From a virus, in the IMG/VR virus record IMGVR_UViG_3300020437_000003, positions 1 to 64,000 of that record: a stretch of 64,000 nt of DNA. One strand, 5' to 3'. Both the position numbers and the translations under genes were made by a program. Within the stretch, counting starts at the first letter, position 1. Every line of letters begins with the position of its first letter. This document shows, in pieces, positions 36,901-45,400 of this stretch. The notes beneath the pieces were generated by a model. That model saw nothing but the letters and a program-made list of their open reading frames with translations. It was not told the DNA's origin and made no database searches.

Positions 36901-39125
36901 TTGGTGCAGCCGGCCAATCTGCGATTTCATCATCAACTTTAGTTAATTCTGCATCTTTTGAAATTCCACAAGATCCCACGCAAAATCCAAATTTCAAACG
37001 TAATTTTGTTATGTATAGCAGAACAACTGCATTTGGCCCACCTGTGCTTGGCAGATCATACTTTGCGGACGCGTCCGATGGCTTTGAACATGCCTTTAAT
37101 GCGTTAGCTACAGGTTCAAGTTTAGCTGGAACAAAAGATTCACTTAATGGATTTAATTGGGCGTACACTCCTCCATACTATGATGGTGAAGCATGGGTTG
37201 ATTTTATCTTCTCACCAAGTGGTGGAGTCGATTATGATTTAACTAGAATTTTAGCAGAGACACAAACAATTACTAGACGTTTTGATCCCGGTGATAGTTT
37301 GCTAAGATCTGCAGATGGAACACCTAACGCAAATGGCTTCAGAACGCTTGTTAAAGACAGGATTGGGATAAACGGTCAATTCGGGCCACACCCTGCTGAT
37401 CCGATTATGGGAGATCTTTCATTTGTTATTTCCAAACCTAACGGACTACAACCATACTCTGGCGAACACATCGATAACAATGCAATGCAGATAGACGCTG
37501 CTATCAATCTATTTGGTATAGAAAACGTACCTAAGAAAAGATTTGACAAGTTTGGTCAATTGATAACCGATGAAAATGAAATTGCTGCACAAAGATGGGT
37601 TATTCAGCCTAAATTTGAAACGCCTATGATGAATTTTGCTGATATAGGTGATAGACCGATATCTAGTTCAAACGACAGCAACAGTACTTTAACATTGCCT
37701 ACTAATTTTGGAGCAGGTACTACACCAAGGGGCATGTGGCATCAATTTGGTACAATGCCTTCAAATAATAATACTGGTATTTTCTTAGAAATCGGTGATA
37801 TCCCTGAATCTTGGTTAGCAAATCACTATGAAGTAATCGGCAGTGCATCTGTTTACAATGGATTTGTTGGAACAAGAGGGCTGAATATATCTAAGGAAAT
37901 GCAATCATTTGCTAATTTAATGGGCTTTACTAACGAGAATTCCAGCGTAAGACTTGGTGAAGTAGCAAACAAACAAGTTATTAGAGAGGCAGTCGTTGCA
38001 GTACCGTACACAGTCAAGGGTATTGAACAAGGCGATCCACAACCATCTGCTGAAAATGCACAAACTAGAAAAGAATTTATAACCATTCCTAAGTACAGAT
38101 ATGAAGCTGCATTAGAAGAAAACATTGACTCCCTACCGGGTAATTCGTTAGATGCCGCAGGACAATCCATTAGAAGACAAGTTAATAAAATGAAGAATTA
38201 CGTGCTACCTCCACAATTTGATTTCTTAAACAATCAACTTATTGATCCGCTCGTAATGTATATCTTTGAATTCAAGTATGAATTTGATCGTGATGATTTA
38301 TCCTACATATGGCAAAACTTAGCACCTAGAAACAGCACTAGAATGTCCTTAGCAGAAGACGCGGTAGCTCATGAGTTGATCAATACTGAGTTGCTTACAG
38401 AAGACAACTTAGTTAAAAATCCAAACTTAAGATGGATGGTTTTCAAAGTTAAGCAACGCAGTCAAGCAATGTACGAAGACATCATTGTTAAGCAAGCTAA
38501 TCAGCCAATCAAGCCACCGCAACTTCAAGATGCTGTTCTTCAGGGTACGCAAGACTACAAGGTTAGGTTCAATTGGCCGTATGATTACGTCTCTATCATC
38601 GAATCTATTCAAGTTGATGCTGACGTGCTGTTTAAGGATAGAGCACCTTCTACGCCTAATTCTAGCCAGTATATAGCAAGTCCCGAATATGTTAATCCTG
38701 CATCAACGGTAGGTGTTATTAATGATTCTCTTGATAAGACTAAGAGGCGACAAACAAAAGTTGTAACTGAAGTCAAAAAATCTGAAATGGGCAATAGTGT
38801 ACAAACTAAAAATAACAAATCTAATCGAAGGGTTGTTGACGTAGAAATTAAACAAGGTGGTCGTATTGAATACACAAATAATTCTGCCGGCAATAATCAA
38901 ACCACTGGCCCTCGTAATCCTCGTGGTGGCACTCCAAGGACTGGTGGACAAACAACGACTACCACACGTTCATCTCCATCCGTTACAAGACGAAATGCAG
39001 GCACCGTCACAACTGGAACTGGTGCTGGAGAAGCAGGTGGCATTCGTGGCGATGATGGAGGCTCTGATAGCGGTCTTGGCGGAGGTCGCAGTGGAGGTGG
39101 TAGCGATGGAGGAGGAACGTACTAA
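27984..39125 (+). CDS. Giant tail/baseplate protein (3713 residues) with two LamG-like domains
   Basis: The largest gene in the window. Two concanavalin/LamG-like sandwiches are visible. The first is at about 190-375: DGVTIEFWAKTGS, then WKHYGFVLQ and LYVNGNL, then GSLDEFRFWKIARD. The second is at about 1785-1975: LSWTGLIKF, then FNHYALVWNS, then ASIDEFTFWTTGLT. The order of strands and the S-x-D-E-F-x-F/W ending are typical. Between and after them are long beta-rich stretches with no recognised family. The last 130 residues are low-complexity Gly/Ser/Thr/Asn, ending SDGGGTY. LamG domains bind glycans, so this may be a receptor-contacting baseplate or tail-fibre component; the rest is unknown. 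The reading frame is unbroken. Confidence 0.75.
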   Translation: MSTKDLFTRNYLKSQDEKDAFSEVESSRNLRANKAKQDAFLPQVDYSDPATFAKFGSARLYYDSAISRIINFYPYDGSEAELTEFYNKSLDIEKYLFNNRYPRTNGYAVFSANEWGTATARNGGYGSPSSNEYITFKAGPNSLSQTAQIKTLVPDDRDSKFQYSNVYDENIYTNNGFRPDYGSGTRTSNLKSNFDDGVTIEFWAKTGSLATSLTEKQVIADIWNNELSSSAHYGRITVELDGTAGAATPWRVTVESGSTSIFQEAVGADLSIDTLNDWKHYGFVLQNSGSDFHIKLYVNGNLNNTKIVSSKTVGELNPEKMMGRLAALQTAPRGLEDVSKITNYSGAGKLSGSLDEFRFWKIARDAKEIGQNWFTQIRGGVNTDISNTTLGMYYKFNEGITNNASIDSVVLDYGGRICNGTWTGYSSVARNTGSAIVSASAAESEYLDPIIYADHPSVVALKAELLDIGTYHDVQNNAMFLKNTPSWVVEESEELGLTDIEQLSHIMGAYFDKLYLQIQAIPTFRHATYTSASNDPFPFSEHLPQSLGLYTPEIFVDSTVLEKFANRNDTMLFQQELYKTKNIIYQNIYNNLAAIYKSKGTERSIRNLFRCFNIDDNLVYLNTYANNQLFELKSNLKQTQKKRKLINLNSNLSTTAVVYQAPDPSNAESQGYISGSGPVALEDRYGFTTEVGVKFPNFFNSIDKVHRRTINTISLFGMHSASTDDGADTTIFASDNANFQVQAIRDSAGSRNVFFRLSSSVTPFPVPLLTTSLFYNVYDDEDWNLSVSIKPPQYPYAFTTSGSDVQDYNVVFRGYNNKLGSINNSFELTSSISQDVAKNFLRASKRVYIGATNTNITGANTVRSDVLFTDTRYWTKYLDSFTLKQHAVDRENFGISGSYRNIDAINAPEENQNSYNFNTLALNWYFQNVTSSDSSGDFYVTDLSSGSVLIRDNFGWAGQVAGYPHTGRGSNFAADDTNVVSNRIVNEFKFIDPEIVVSSDMVQVLSEDDELLGTFDQVPNYVFVVEKSLYRAVSEEILDFFAGSIDFNNLIGDPVNRYRMQYKDLNYLRSIFFQRVENLSTVEKFVDYYKWFDDSISEMIAQLVPASAEFINDVYNTVESHVLERNKYQSRFPTIEFKQKDPEASIRGVVEAKLRYEAELYGGVSGSTFPAGVSGSFIPDATRPTHLHTDFWKKRALPGAAGIADPEITSSAATLDAKRRRIRAVKWSRPEFSGSMPTLTKTDGTRYTLNRLLETQKAGTVDFTGPENVTINRVIKGGVNFIDNKSIQYTYTSLHPAGPVSSSAGSVLVPQNVLFGEIETFDNVVSDEAFKQQLTENINKKRKRYIKVDQGRDYIDGLGYEANKNSFAFPFNLISASISGGVDDYIKYRTHKNVTITNLHNDAYGTDMEIPMQGPFTNYAVGGHQSRHVPLNVSSSAKSVFYTGLDNYLSRPEAWKLLLGKRDPADPSCDGQLTDGAIGMTAPDYPWPEANAPDEFPYPVTASEKAVYYRDFIAKRPVNIRNIQLRTGSTILGNYQHNYDVVHTFGAFENPRQFIENPPLLPPNTFDLRATSSTQTRTFLDARRLEEGHFEVMPDYDVGYLSGTTNKTVIVSRFSAIGGLLTEGRGYRDFRSNEFSVYNNPDYTNIMVTRPHQVSTGQISEPTGAGTPGIRVFDIHGQDFGLTAHSSRHTARFGRDSNLVTNPGASYDESPGYHKTHRNNKDCVRILTDTPTPVYEGDTLHNTQGASLTASNPNPTFFLTGTHNASLGKPDTKAPLLLNSITGGAGNSLSWTGLIKFHNDVKGGSAITEQVWGVGCTNSSTTLAKLEKVHAGSGDRPQIHFSVGTTGGGGNSTIKFEWHFPFASFDLSGTFNHYALVWNSLDNGSVNSNFDAAATLYFNGVSQSAADIQSIRPNYRTAAGTKSSYRGFSAIKAQGAAYMNIGGGMADGQNPLSASIDEFTFWTTGLTSTEVSSLYNSGVPCDVTASAVYTDNSADLWDWIRFEDSPDSNYMAINAANPGTMDAATNSLIGFNENVFVPLGNSSAGMGMIADTNVPAGCSPVLVRYDDIKTFATHSMFDNFFVQHQIPQMSKQYAWITSSLVNDNGICGFYHPKFTIRLSGASGITYPNAFDFVTASQIGSSRAPSDTGRILRSSENITQNYLPQTTRLNLNVREDIDVSTNTLIPPTTVPSVIASSIAPVSSSNRFLNWVNPYVSPYDKGGLLQNADKGVILNSLMFKRGNQFGYPSWKQVRQQDHQILTHQRLNNKLNIFTTGGAGVLSEYDLRPVSMVGRPSFVNFDFIRTSLVTRNGQTEIISTADNATLKTSYSNEYVLFNDKGLNEFTEINFDRQVTPYEQLIALKDRSGIALNWALYKENVYPSIRNEFASRSVNRIGYDSGFWKATQAQRVSASTGIPNSMGVTKYGDYSNGTLSPPFTDRFITQSIWPLDAPLDFETRTGPTFIASDQDASGFHYFSGSTLITSNSAGELQNTYSTYHFVRDNSAIPNSLQEAEQIPFCVRNSALYARKHMMASPFSINNPSHIDTYVRAIGYPETAQLNPGASGVNPVISGSGEAKWEAPRLAGYLTTSNGITNFVSATSEPFYDTYEEFKEDIKLIAKGYSIVPEFRISEQVENYTKFGILGGENNDTFEIPGTTINSSQQNFYIDYSNSDFLENFLDVRQMSNLTAKEFKLSCRAAIKFHPYKGFYPAQRSLDLVEQFRKSYGDSIATSVTGSSLATFADVDDSELIQYSYARPVTQPLFAPGILYNSIKSGIAVDYPVITDGTKVEYEALTASNSSPLTASNFLIKAKIRDAVGTDQFGVNYVSGTFWDKRIPFEAIIDPSQHMRGLEIPELEPHPSMSFNRIPLTASLAGQPADKLYTLMASNYFAEVGKFFLSNNEYTKLSSNGNSISTVKFREGEIYGARLRLKASHSGSRLYSFESGSDGTNNFYGPQGAKSTGRRYAFGVGNPPALGAAGQSAISSSTLVNSASFEIPQDPTQNPNFKRNFVMYSRTTAFGPPVLGRSYFADASDGFEHAFNALATGSSLAGTKDSLNGFNWAYTPPYYDGEAWVDFIFSPSGGVDYDLTRILAETQTITRRFDPGDSLLRSADGTPNANGFRTLVKDRIGINGQFGPHPADPIMGDLSFVISKPNGLQPYSGEHIDNNAMQIDAAINLFGIENVPKKRFDKFGQLITDENEIAAQRWVIQPKFETPMMNFADIGDRPISSSNDSNSTLTLPTNFGAGTTPRGMWHQFGTMPSNNNTGIFLEIGDIPESWLANHYEVIGSASVYNGFVGTRGLNISKEMQSFANLMGFTNENSSVRLGEVANKQVIREAVVAVPYTVKGIEQGDPQPSAENAQTRKEFITIPKYRYEAALEENIDSLPGNSLDAAGQSIRRQVNKMKNYVLPPQFDFLNNQLIDPLVMYIFEFKYEFDRDDLSYIWQNLAPRNSTRMSLAEDAVAHELINTELLTEDNLVKNPNLRWMVFKVKQRSQAMYEDIIVKQANQPIKPPQLQDAVLQGTQDYKVRFNWPYDYVSIIESIQVDADVLFKDRAPSTPNSSQYIASPEYVNPASTVGVINDSLDKTKRRQTKVVTEVKKSEMGNSVQTKNNKSNRRVVDVEIKQGGRIEYTNNSAGNNQTTGPRNPRGGTPRTGGQTTTTTRSSPSVTRRNAGTVTTGTGAGEAGGIRGDDGGSDSGLGGGRSGGGSDGGGTY
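39108..39116 (+). promoter_or_regulatory. Shine-Dalgarno site made from glycine codons
   Basis: GGAGGAGGA, coding for glycines of the giant protein's tail, lies 8 bases before ATG 39125 and is a near-perfect ribosome site for the next gene. Confidence 0.7.
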
Positions 39126-40138
39126 TGGCTACATTCTTAGATAAAAAAGAAAGAGTAATCGACTTAGAACTTACAAGTTACGGAAAATACAAATTATCTG
39201 TTGGCAAATTCAAGCCTGTATATTATGCGTTCTATGATGACAATATCATGTATGATGGTGCGTATGCAAGTTTAACAGAATCACAAAATAGTATACACAC
39301 AAGAATTAAAGATGAGACACCATATCTTGGCACTCAAGTCTTGTTTGAAAATATTGATAGCAAACTTCAAAAAATACCAAAGGTTGATGAAACTGGTTTA
39401 GGTATTATTACAATTGATACTGTGCCATTAGAGCCTGAAAAGCCAAGATTCGATAATTTTAGATATGACAATGCAATTGGAGACTCGCTAATTGATGGTA
39501 GAGATAATAGTGTTGTTCCATCTTGGAAAGTAGTCACTCTCAGTTCAAACATTAGTTCTTCTACACAAAAATTAAATGACACATCAATTGTAGAACTTAA
39601 TATTCCACAAGTTAACATTTCATTAGATTATAAAAAAGTTATTACAAATCGACAGTCAATTCCAACCAATCCAAATGCAAACTTTAGTATCTATGAAAGT
39701 TTAACATTCGCTGATGATAAAGTCATACAATTACAAATGGAAGACCCTATGATCTATATCGATGAAGTCAATACAGAAATTTTAAATGAAAATTTTGATA
39801 TCGAAGTTTTTATGGTTAGCGATAATGGTACAACTAAAAGTTTAACTAGAAAATATTTTGAAAACAAAAAAGAACAAATTGTTAATGGTTTGATGGTATC
39901 CGAAAGACCAGAGGTTAATTTAAGCAATGAACAAATAACAAAGAATGCTGTAGAATATTACTTTGATATTAGAAAAGATAAAAATGTTAACAGGTCTGTT
40001 GCTTGCAAAGCAATAGACTTGTATAACAAGCAAACATATTATCTAAGTCTTGATTTTAATTGTGATTTTGATGACTCAGAAAACTTGTACAACGATATTT
40101 ATGGTAGCGAGGTTGTTCCAGAAATATGTCTAGATTAA
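39125..40138 (+). CDS. Virion structural protein sharing an N-terminal module with the 48303 gene
   Basis: A 337-residue protein. The first 45 residues, ATFLDKKERVIDLELTSYGK and then LSVGKFKPVYYAFYDDNIMY, match the start of the protein at 48303 (F-L-D ... I-L/I-D-x-x-L-T-x-x-G-x-x-x-x-x-x-G-x-F-x-x-x-x-F/Y-A-x-x-D-D-x-I-x-Y), implying a common attachment domain. The remainder is acidic and Asn-rich, with no known motif. It starts one base before the giant protein's stop codon ends and overlaps the next gene by 13 bases. Confidence 0.68.
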   Translation: MATFLDKKERVIDLELTSYGKYKLSVGKFKPVYYAFYDDNIMYDGAYASLTESQNSIHTRIKDETPYLGTQVLFENIDSKLQKIPKVDETGLGIITIDTVPLEPEKPRFDNFRYDNAIGDSLIDGRDNSVVPSWKVVTLSSNISSSTQKLNDTSIVELNIPQVNISLDYKKVITNRQSIPTNPNANFSIYESLTFADDKVIQLQMEDPMIYIDEVNTEILNENFDIEVFMVSDNGTTKSLTRKYFENKKEQIVNGLMVSERPEVNLSNEQITKNAVEYYFDIRKDKNVNRSVACKAIDLYNKQTYYLSLDFNCDFDDSENLYNDIYGSEVVPEICLD

Positions 40139-43100
40139 TTTATAAGGGCGATACAATAAATAATTTTGGTAAATTTTTGCCTACGCCAGTAATTGAAACA
40201 ATAAAAGTAAGTAGTGTATCCTCTGATGACCCCATTGTAGAAACGATTAATTCATCTGGCTATGCCTTCAGTTCCACAGGCCCAATCACAGCTACGTTCA
40301 CGGTGACTCCTGATCAGTTAACTAACATTGATATTAAAACATCTGCTATTTTCAATTCAGATGATAATTTTGATTCTTTGGAGATGTTTGAAGAGCTTTT
40401 TGATGCTAACGACAATCACAGCTTATATATTAATTTTATAGTGTATAAAGACGCTAATTTAATTGAAGAATTAAAAAATGATAAACTAAATTTGAGTCGT
40501 ATTAGAGAGTATACAAATAATGGTATGCCTATAATGAATACTTCTTACAACGCTGAATTAGATTTAGGTACTTCTCAAATCTCTGGTTATATTACTTCTA
40601 TTATTAACCCACAAATTCAAGTTTACAGTGTGCCACTTAGTGACTATGTTACGACTGAAGACTTTACATCAGAATTTGACGACTCTGGTAACCAAGTAAT
40701 TAAATCCTCTTACGTTGATTTTTCGTTTCACGTTTATAATATGGATGCTGCTGTGGATATGGCAATTTTTGCTTGCATAACTTCGGAGTCTTTAAATACT
40801 CTTTCTGTTTCAAATTTGTCAAAAACAGCGTTTGCAATTAATTTTAGTGACATCAGTTATGAAAATGTAAAAACAAACGGCAGTTTAGCAAAGTTTGGAG
40901 ATCCAGTCTATGTTGATGGTGATAGCTTAGCATATCATAGCACACCATTGAGAGCACTAGACGGCAAATATTATAAGTCTGATGTAGTCACACATAAAAT
41001 TATTAGAGATACTTTACAAGAAACTCTTAACAAGTATCAAGCATCAGCTAGTACAGATAAAACATTAGATTCTCAAATTAATAATATGGAATATGTGCTC
41101 AATAGATATGCAGACTCAATAGAACTAATACCTAATTTATACAAAGCTAACAAACTATCACCTTCAAAAAGTTCTGCTACAAAGACAGGCAACATGACAA
41201 GTGAGTTAGGCATTCGTATAAATAAGTTTAATGCAACTTTATTAGGTCAGCCACAAGTTGTCAGGAGAATCTATAGAAACTACAAAATATTAGATAATAG
41301 AGTAGTGCCGCCAATTGTGTTTGACACATCATATGACGAAGAATTGGCGACTAATCCTGAAAACTTTATTTATAAAAACGTTTTGCATGCAAATGCAGCA
41401 AAATATGTGCCTGTATCAGAACTAAGCTCATTCCCCGGTCAAGCTGAAATACCAATAACATCAGATAGTCTTAATGACTCCCTTCAGGCTGAAGTGTCTA
41501 ATATACTAGAAGAAGTTTCTGATATAGTTACAGAATCAATTTCTGCTATAATACCAGATGAAGGCGCTAGTGGAATAAACTTTGATGTTGCCTCTCTTTA
41601 CTATAACCAAAATACAGGTGAATATAGCTCAGATGCAAGTTACTATGCTGTATTAATAAACGAAGAAGTTGGAAGATTAAAAGAGTTTTTAGAAAATTTT
41701 AATGACCGATGGATTCGTGGTAGAAAAGCTATCCTTGGAGATGCCGCCGAAGGCCAACAAGGTGAATTTTTAGATGTTGGCTATCATGGTAGCGTACTTA
41801 CAGACGTTGGACGCAACAGTGGCGGCGAACAAGACAATGCAGAAGATTACGCAGATGCCAGTGGCAAAGATTTAGTAAAATTATCAACAGCGCAATTTAA
41901 AGAAATGAAATGGTGGTTTATGCGTGATAAAATGTTTGATTTAGTTGCTTCCTCTGGAAAATCGCAAATTGGTTTAGCCGATGATACTATTAGTGGTGCG
42001 CCCGGCCATTTGAACAGTACAGATGCCATATTCGATAATGTGGGAGAAAGATTGTTAACTTTAAGACCTCCAGTTGATGTAAACTTTTCTGAAGATATCC
42101 CAGGATATGGTTATCAAGGTGAGATTACATATGATTCAAGTCAATCTAGAAATTGGAATGCAAGTATTATTTTAAGTGCAATAAATGAAAATATTAACTC
42201 ACTTAGAGTTCGAGATGATATTGATTCAGATACTTCCTTACTTGTTGCTATTAGTGAGGAATCAGAGGGCACCATTCCAGTTCTTGAAGAAGTAGTATCA
42301 CAAGTGACAGACGAAATCAAAACTCTTGTCACAACAATTATGCAAGGTTTTATCAACTCACCAACTTTATCACAAAGTATACTTAGAGAATCGACTAGAG
42401 AAGAAATTTCTCATAATATATATAATGATTTTTTGGCCGGCGTTAATCAGGTGCTTTCAAACAGACTTTCAAGTGTTTTTGATGCTTACATTAGATGCTG
42501 CTTTTATCCAGATCCAATGGGTGGGGTTGAACAGGAACCAGACTATTATCTCAATGTGCTTGGTTCCGGTCTTACATCTACACAGAGAATTCCATATAAT
42601 GTTTTTCCGGGCTTAGCAAAGAAAAGAACTAGTCAATCTTGGATTCATCATATTAAACTCGGCAGCGCTGTAAGCGATGCCATATACAACGAATTAAAGC
42701 GCCAAGATGTTGAAGATGCTCTCCGACAAAAAATTGAACAAATGCTTTTAAGAATTGCCATTTTTAAAGGTTCAGGCCTTGATGAAGGATTGTGCGATAC
42801 ATTAGCAAATGTTGATATCATAATTAAAAAATCTGGATACTTTTTCGTTGACTTAGAAAAATATATTAGAAAAGCATCTAAAATGTCAAGGTACATTAAC
42901 GTTGATACATTAATTGATCAATTCCCCGGAGGACGTGAGTTAACAAATAATTGTATAAATATTAGACGTATTGTATACGATAGTCAAACATATAGTACTG
43001 GAATAGCACTATTAACAGAGCCTTTCGGCGCCGCCGCATATGATCCAACGCGCCATAGCTTACATTCTTTGGTAACTATTCCAGTGGATCCGAGCCAAAA

Positions 43101-43941
43101 CCCCAGTAGACCACTAGTGTATAGTTCTGCACCTATAGCTGGCAGTACGGTTAAATTCAATGACATATTTGACGCACCACCAGAAACTGCTCTGGGTGCC
43201 GGTACCGTAGATGAACACAGTCACATAGTGTTTAGGAATTTTGCTTTCCCCGGGTTTATTGATGGTAATTTAATTGGAGATAAAACGTGGATAGAAGATT
43301 ACAGGTTGGCATTATATAGTTATCAATTTTTTATCGATGATGATCAGTTTAATAGAGAGACTGTTACTGTTGATGGTACATTTAGGCCAGAGTCCAACAA
43401 TTCATCAAGGGATATTTTTGATATCGAAGTAGGGTTTCATGATGATTCACTAGAATGCTTGACTGCCATAATTAATAATTACACCACGGTATATAATAGG
43501 TTTGTAGATCAGTACTATAATCCTGCTTTGGATTCTTGCGCCTATAATGATTTTACAAAAACATTTAATAAGTTTTTTGTGGATGGAATAATAGCATCAC
43601 ATCCTGACCAGAGTCCTTGGATAGATATGATTTCAACTTATATAATGTACATATCTTTATTTAGTAACTTTTTTGCCAACACAAGTTATGCGGAAAAACT
43701 ACAGTTTGGTCAAAATATTTTAGAACAAATTAGGCCCGAGACTGGCACCATATCAAATTTAATAAATTTTAATGAGCAACTTGTAAAAATCAAAGATAGA
43801 CTAGATATTATTACTAATGATATTGCAACAGATGATTATGCTGCAGCGGAATATCGTGTTAGAATTGATTTAGAAACACCTATTCTAGATCACATTGGAG
43901 ACTATTCAGATATCACTGCCAGATATAGTGTTTTTACCTAA
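40126..43941 (+). CDS. Large virion structural protein (1271 residues)
   Basis: No family is recognised. The N-terminal part (1-260) is beta-rich with Ser/Thr repeats (VTPDQLTNIDI, YVDFSFHVYNMDAAVDM). The central part (280-900) contains several long helices, including a coiled-coil-like stretch (EVSNILEEVSDIVTESISAI). A cysteine-containing segment DAYIRCCFYPDPMGG lies near 790. The C-terminal third is helical and Tyr/Asn-rich. It is tightly joined to neighbours (13-base overlap before, 11-base gap after). By position it is a tail or baseplate component. Confidence 0.65.
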   Translation: MSRLIYKGDTINNFGKFLPTPVIETIKVSSVSSDDPIVETINSSGYAFSSTGPITATFTVTPDQLTNIDIKTSAIFNSDDNFDSLEMFEELFDANDNHSLYINFIVYKDANLIEELKNDKLNLSRIREYTNNGMPIMNTSYNAELDLGTSQISGYITSIINPQIQVYSVPLSDYVTTEDFTSEFDDSGNQVIKSSYVDFSFHVYNMDAAVDMAIFACITSESLNTLSVSNLSKTAFAINFSDISYENVKTNGSLAKFGDPVYVDGDSLAYHSTPLRALDGKYYKSDVVTHKIIRDTLQETLNKYQASASTDKTLDSQINNMEYVLNRYADSIELIPNLYKANKLSPSKSSATKTGNMTSELGIRINKFNATLLGQPQVVRRIYRNYKILDNRVVPPIVFDTSYDEELATNPENFIYKNVLHANAAKYVPVSELSSFPGQAEIPITSDSLNDSLQAEVSNILEEVSDIVTESISAIIPDEGASGINFDVASLYYNQNTGEYSSDASYYAVLINEEVGRLKEFLENFNDRWIRGRKAILGDAAEGQQGEFLDVGYHGSVLTDVGRNSGGEQDNAEDYADASGKDLVKLSTAQFKEMKWWFMRDKMFDLVASSGKSQIGLADDTISGAPGHLNSTDAIFDNVGERLLTLRPPVDVNFSEDIPGYGYQGEITYDSSQSRNWNASIILSAINENINSLRVRDDIDSDTSLLVAISEESEGTIPVLEEVVSQVTDEIKTLVTTIMQGFINSPTLSQSILRESTREEISHNIYNDFLAGVNQVLSNRLSSVFDAYIRCCFYPDPMGGVEQEPDYYLNVLGSGLTSTQRIPYNVFPGLAKKRTSQSWIHHIKLGSAVSDAIYNELKRQDVEDALRQKIEQMLLRIAIFKGSGLDEGLCDTLANVDIIIKKSGYFFVDLEKYIRKASKMSRYINVDTLIDQFPGGRELTNNCINIRRIVYDSQTYSTGIALLTEPFGAAAYDPTRHSLHSLVTIPVDPSQNPSRPLVYSSAPIAGSTVKFNDIFDAPPETALGAGTVDEHSHIVFRNFAFPGFIDGNLIGDKTWIEDYRLALYSYQFFIDDDQFNRETVTVDGTFRPESNNSSRDIFDIEVGFHDDSLECLTAIINNYTTVYNRFVDQYYNPALDSCAYNDFTKTFNKFFVDGIIASHPDQSPWIDMISTYIMYISLFSNFFANTSYAEKLQFGQNILEQIRPETGTISNLINFNEQLVKIKDRLDIITNDIATDDYAAAEYRVRIDLETPILDHIGDYSDITARYSVFT

Positions 43942-43952
43942 AGGAATAAATT

Positions 43953-44525
43953 ATGTTTTCAATACCAACTGAAGTTTTACAAAACTCATCAACTAAAAAA
44001 AATGCTATCAAACAAAATAATAGTGCGGTTTTTGGCGACAAGATTGTCAACAAAACGACGGAACCAACACTTTTTAATCTGCAAAATGCAGCGCAAGCTA
44101 TGCAAGCTAGTAATGGCTCAATAAATCTTCGCACTCAACGGAGAAATAATGTTTCTATTTTAGATCAGGTTAAGCTTACAAATGATACTCTACTGGAAAT
44201 GAACATTGCACTTGACCCCACTAAAAAAGATTTTTCTCTCTTACAACAAAACCCAGAAATTTCAAGAGATATAAATCCCAACGTTATGGATATGCAATTA
44301 GTCGATAATATTGAAAATGTACCGACTAGTGTTAATAATTATTTTCCGCCTCACGACGGACCAATATTAGAATTGGATGACATTAATACTACTCGTGTCG
44401 GTGTTAATGAACTTCAGCGTGACGGCACGTTGATGGCACCAGTTGATTTATCCAAAGTTTTATGCGATTTACATATTTTAAATATGAGTGATAATTATTA
44501 TGGAAAAAATAAGTACTATAGATAA
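43953..44525 (+). CDS. Hypothetical virion-region protein (190 residues)
   Basis: Preceded by AAAGGAATAAATT. The protein is polar, Asn/Gln/Thr-rich and appears mostly disordered or extended, with a short helix (LFNLQNAAQAMQAS). It ends LCDLHILNMSDNYYGKNKYYR. No motif is recognised. Its place between structural genes and lack of overlap with them suggest a small tail or linker protein. Confidence 0.6.
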   Translation: MFSIPTEVLQNSSTKKNAIKQNNSAVFGDKIVNKTTEPTLFNLQNAAQAMQASNGSINLRTQRRNNVSILDQVKLTNDTLLEMNIALDPTKKDFSLLQQNPEISRDINPNVMDMQLVDNIENVPTSVNNYFPPHDGPILELDDINTTRVGVNELQRDGTLMAPVDLSKVLCDLHILNMSDNYYGKNKYYR

Positions 44526-44537
44526 CGGGAGAGTGTA

Positions 44538-45398
44538 ATGTCTACCAATACGTATACCGACACCGGATTTACGCCGCCGGCTGTAATGACCCCAGATGAT
44601 AGTCAAGATTTAACAGTTGATATGTTAAACTACGCTGTGTTTGATTCAGAAGTTAATCAAACAACGATCGTGGAAAAAACAGGTGTATTCGTATTAACGC
44701 AAGATAATATAACTGTTACTAATAGTGTTATCGATACTGAGAGTTTTGTTGGTAATAATCAACTGTTACAAGGCCCCGAAGCGTCAACATATAACTTTAC
44801 AAAGCACAAAGCCTATGGCGGTGCACAGCCTGCTGCAACAACAGAATTTATAAATAATGTTAGAGCAAGCAATGGGATTGGATTATCACAAATTGAAAAC
44901 ACAAATGTCATTCAGAATGTTAGTGATGCATCTTCAACTATTGCTTCTCAAGATGTTAAAATGTTTGCACATGTACAGGATGTTACAGAGCCAATATTAA
45001 ATGTAATTGATAGTCAAACATATTCTAATGAATTGGTAAATTTTGTTGTAGGTCCGATAACAGTATTCAGCTATGATGATAATGAAAAAGAGGCATTGAA
45101 AAAAAAGTTTGGTTTTGATTATGATGCCGTATTAGAAACACCTGATATACCATCATACACACAAAATAAGTTTAATACATTTATGGCGAGCTATTCTGAA
45201 GATATGAGGACCGGTGCACTTTCAAGAGTCGATGTGGTAAAAACAACTAAGCAACTTCAATTAGATTCTGTAGCCTTTGAAGAAATACCCACGGATGAGG
45301 TGCTTGAAACAACACAGACTGTGGCAGCAGCTACAACTACCGTTGCTCCAACAACGAACACCACTAGCGATAGTGGAACTAGTGGTGGAGGATATTAA
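44538..45398 (+). CDS. Hypothetical virion-region protein with Thr/Ser/Gly-rich tail
   Basis: A 286-residue protein after a GGGAGAGTGTA ribosome site. The bulk is Asn/Thr/Val-rich with regular beta-type spacing (FVLTQDNITVTNSVIDTESF). The C-terminus is low complexity: about 20 residues of Thr/Ala/Val (VAAATTTVAPTT) and then SGTSGGGY. The ending resembles that of the 3713-residue protein (GGGTY), and in both cases the glycine codons supply the ribosome site of the next gene. No family is recognised. Confidence 0.6.
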   Translation: MSTNTYTDTGFTPPAVMTPDDSQDLTVDMLNYAVFDSEVNQTTIVEKTGVFVLTQDNITVTNSVIDTESFVGNNQLLQGPEASTYNFTKHKAYGGAQPAATTEFINNVRASNGIGLSQIENTNVIQNVSDASSTIASQDVKMFAHVQDVTEPILNVIDSQTYSNELVNFVVGPITVFSYDDNEKEALKKKFGFDYDAVLETPDIPSYTQNKFNTFMASYSEDMRTGALSRVDVVKTTKQLQLDSVAFEEIPTDEVLETTQTVAAATTTVAPTTNTTSDSGTSGGGY

Positions 45399-45400
45399 TC

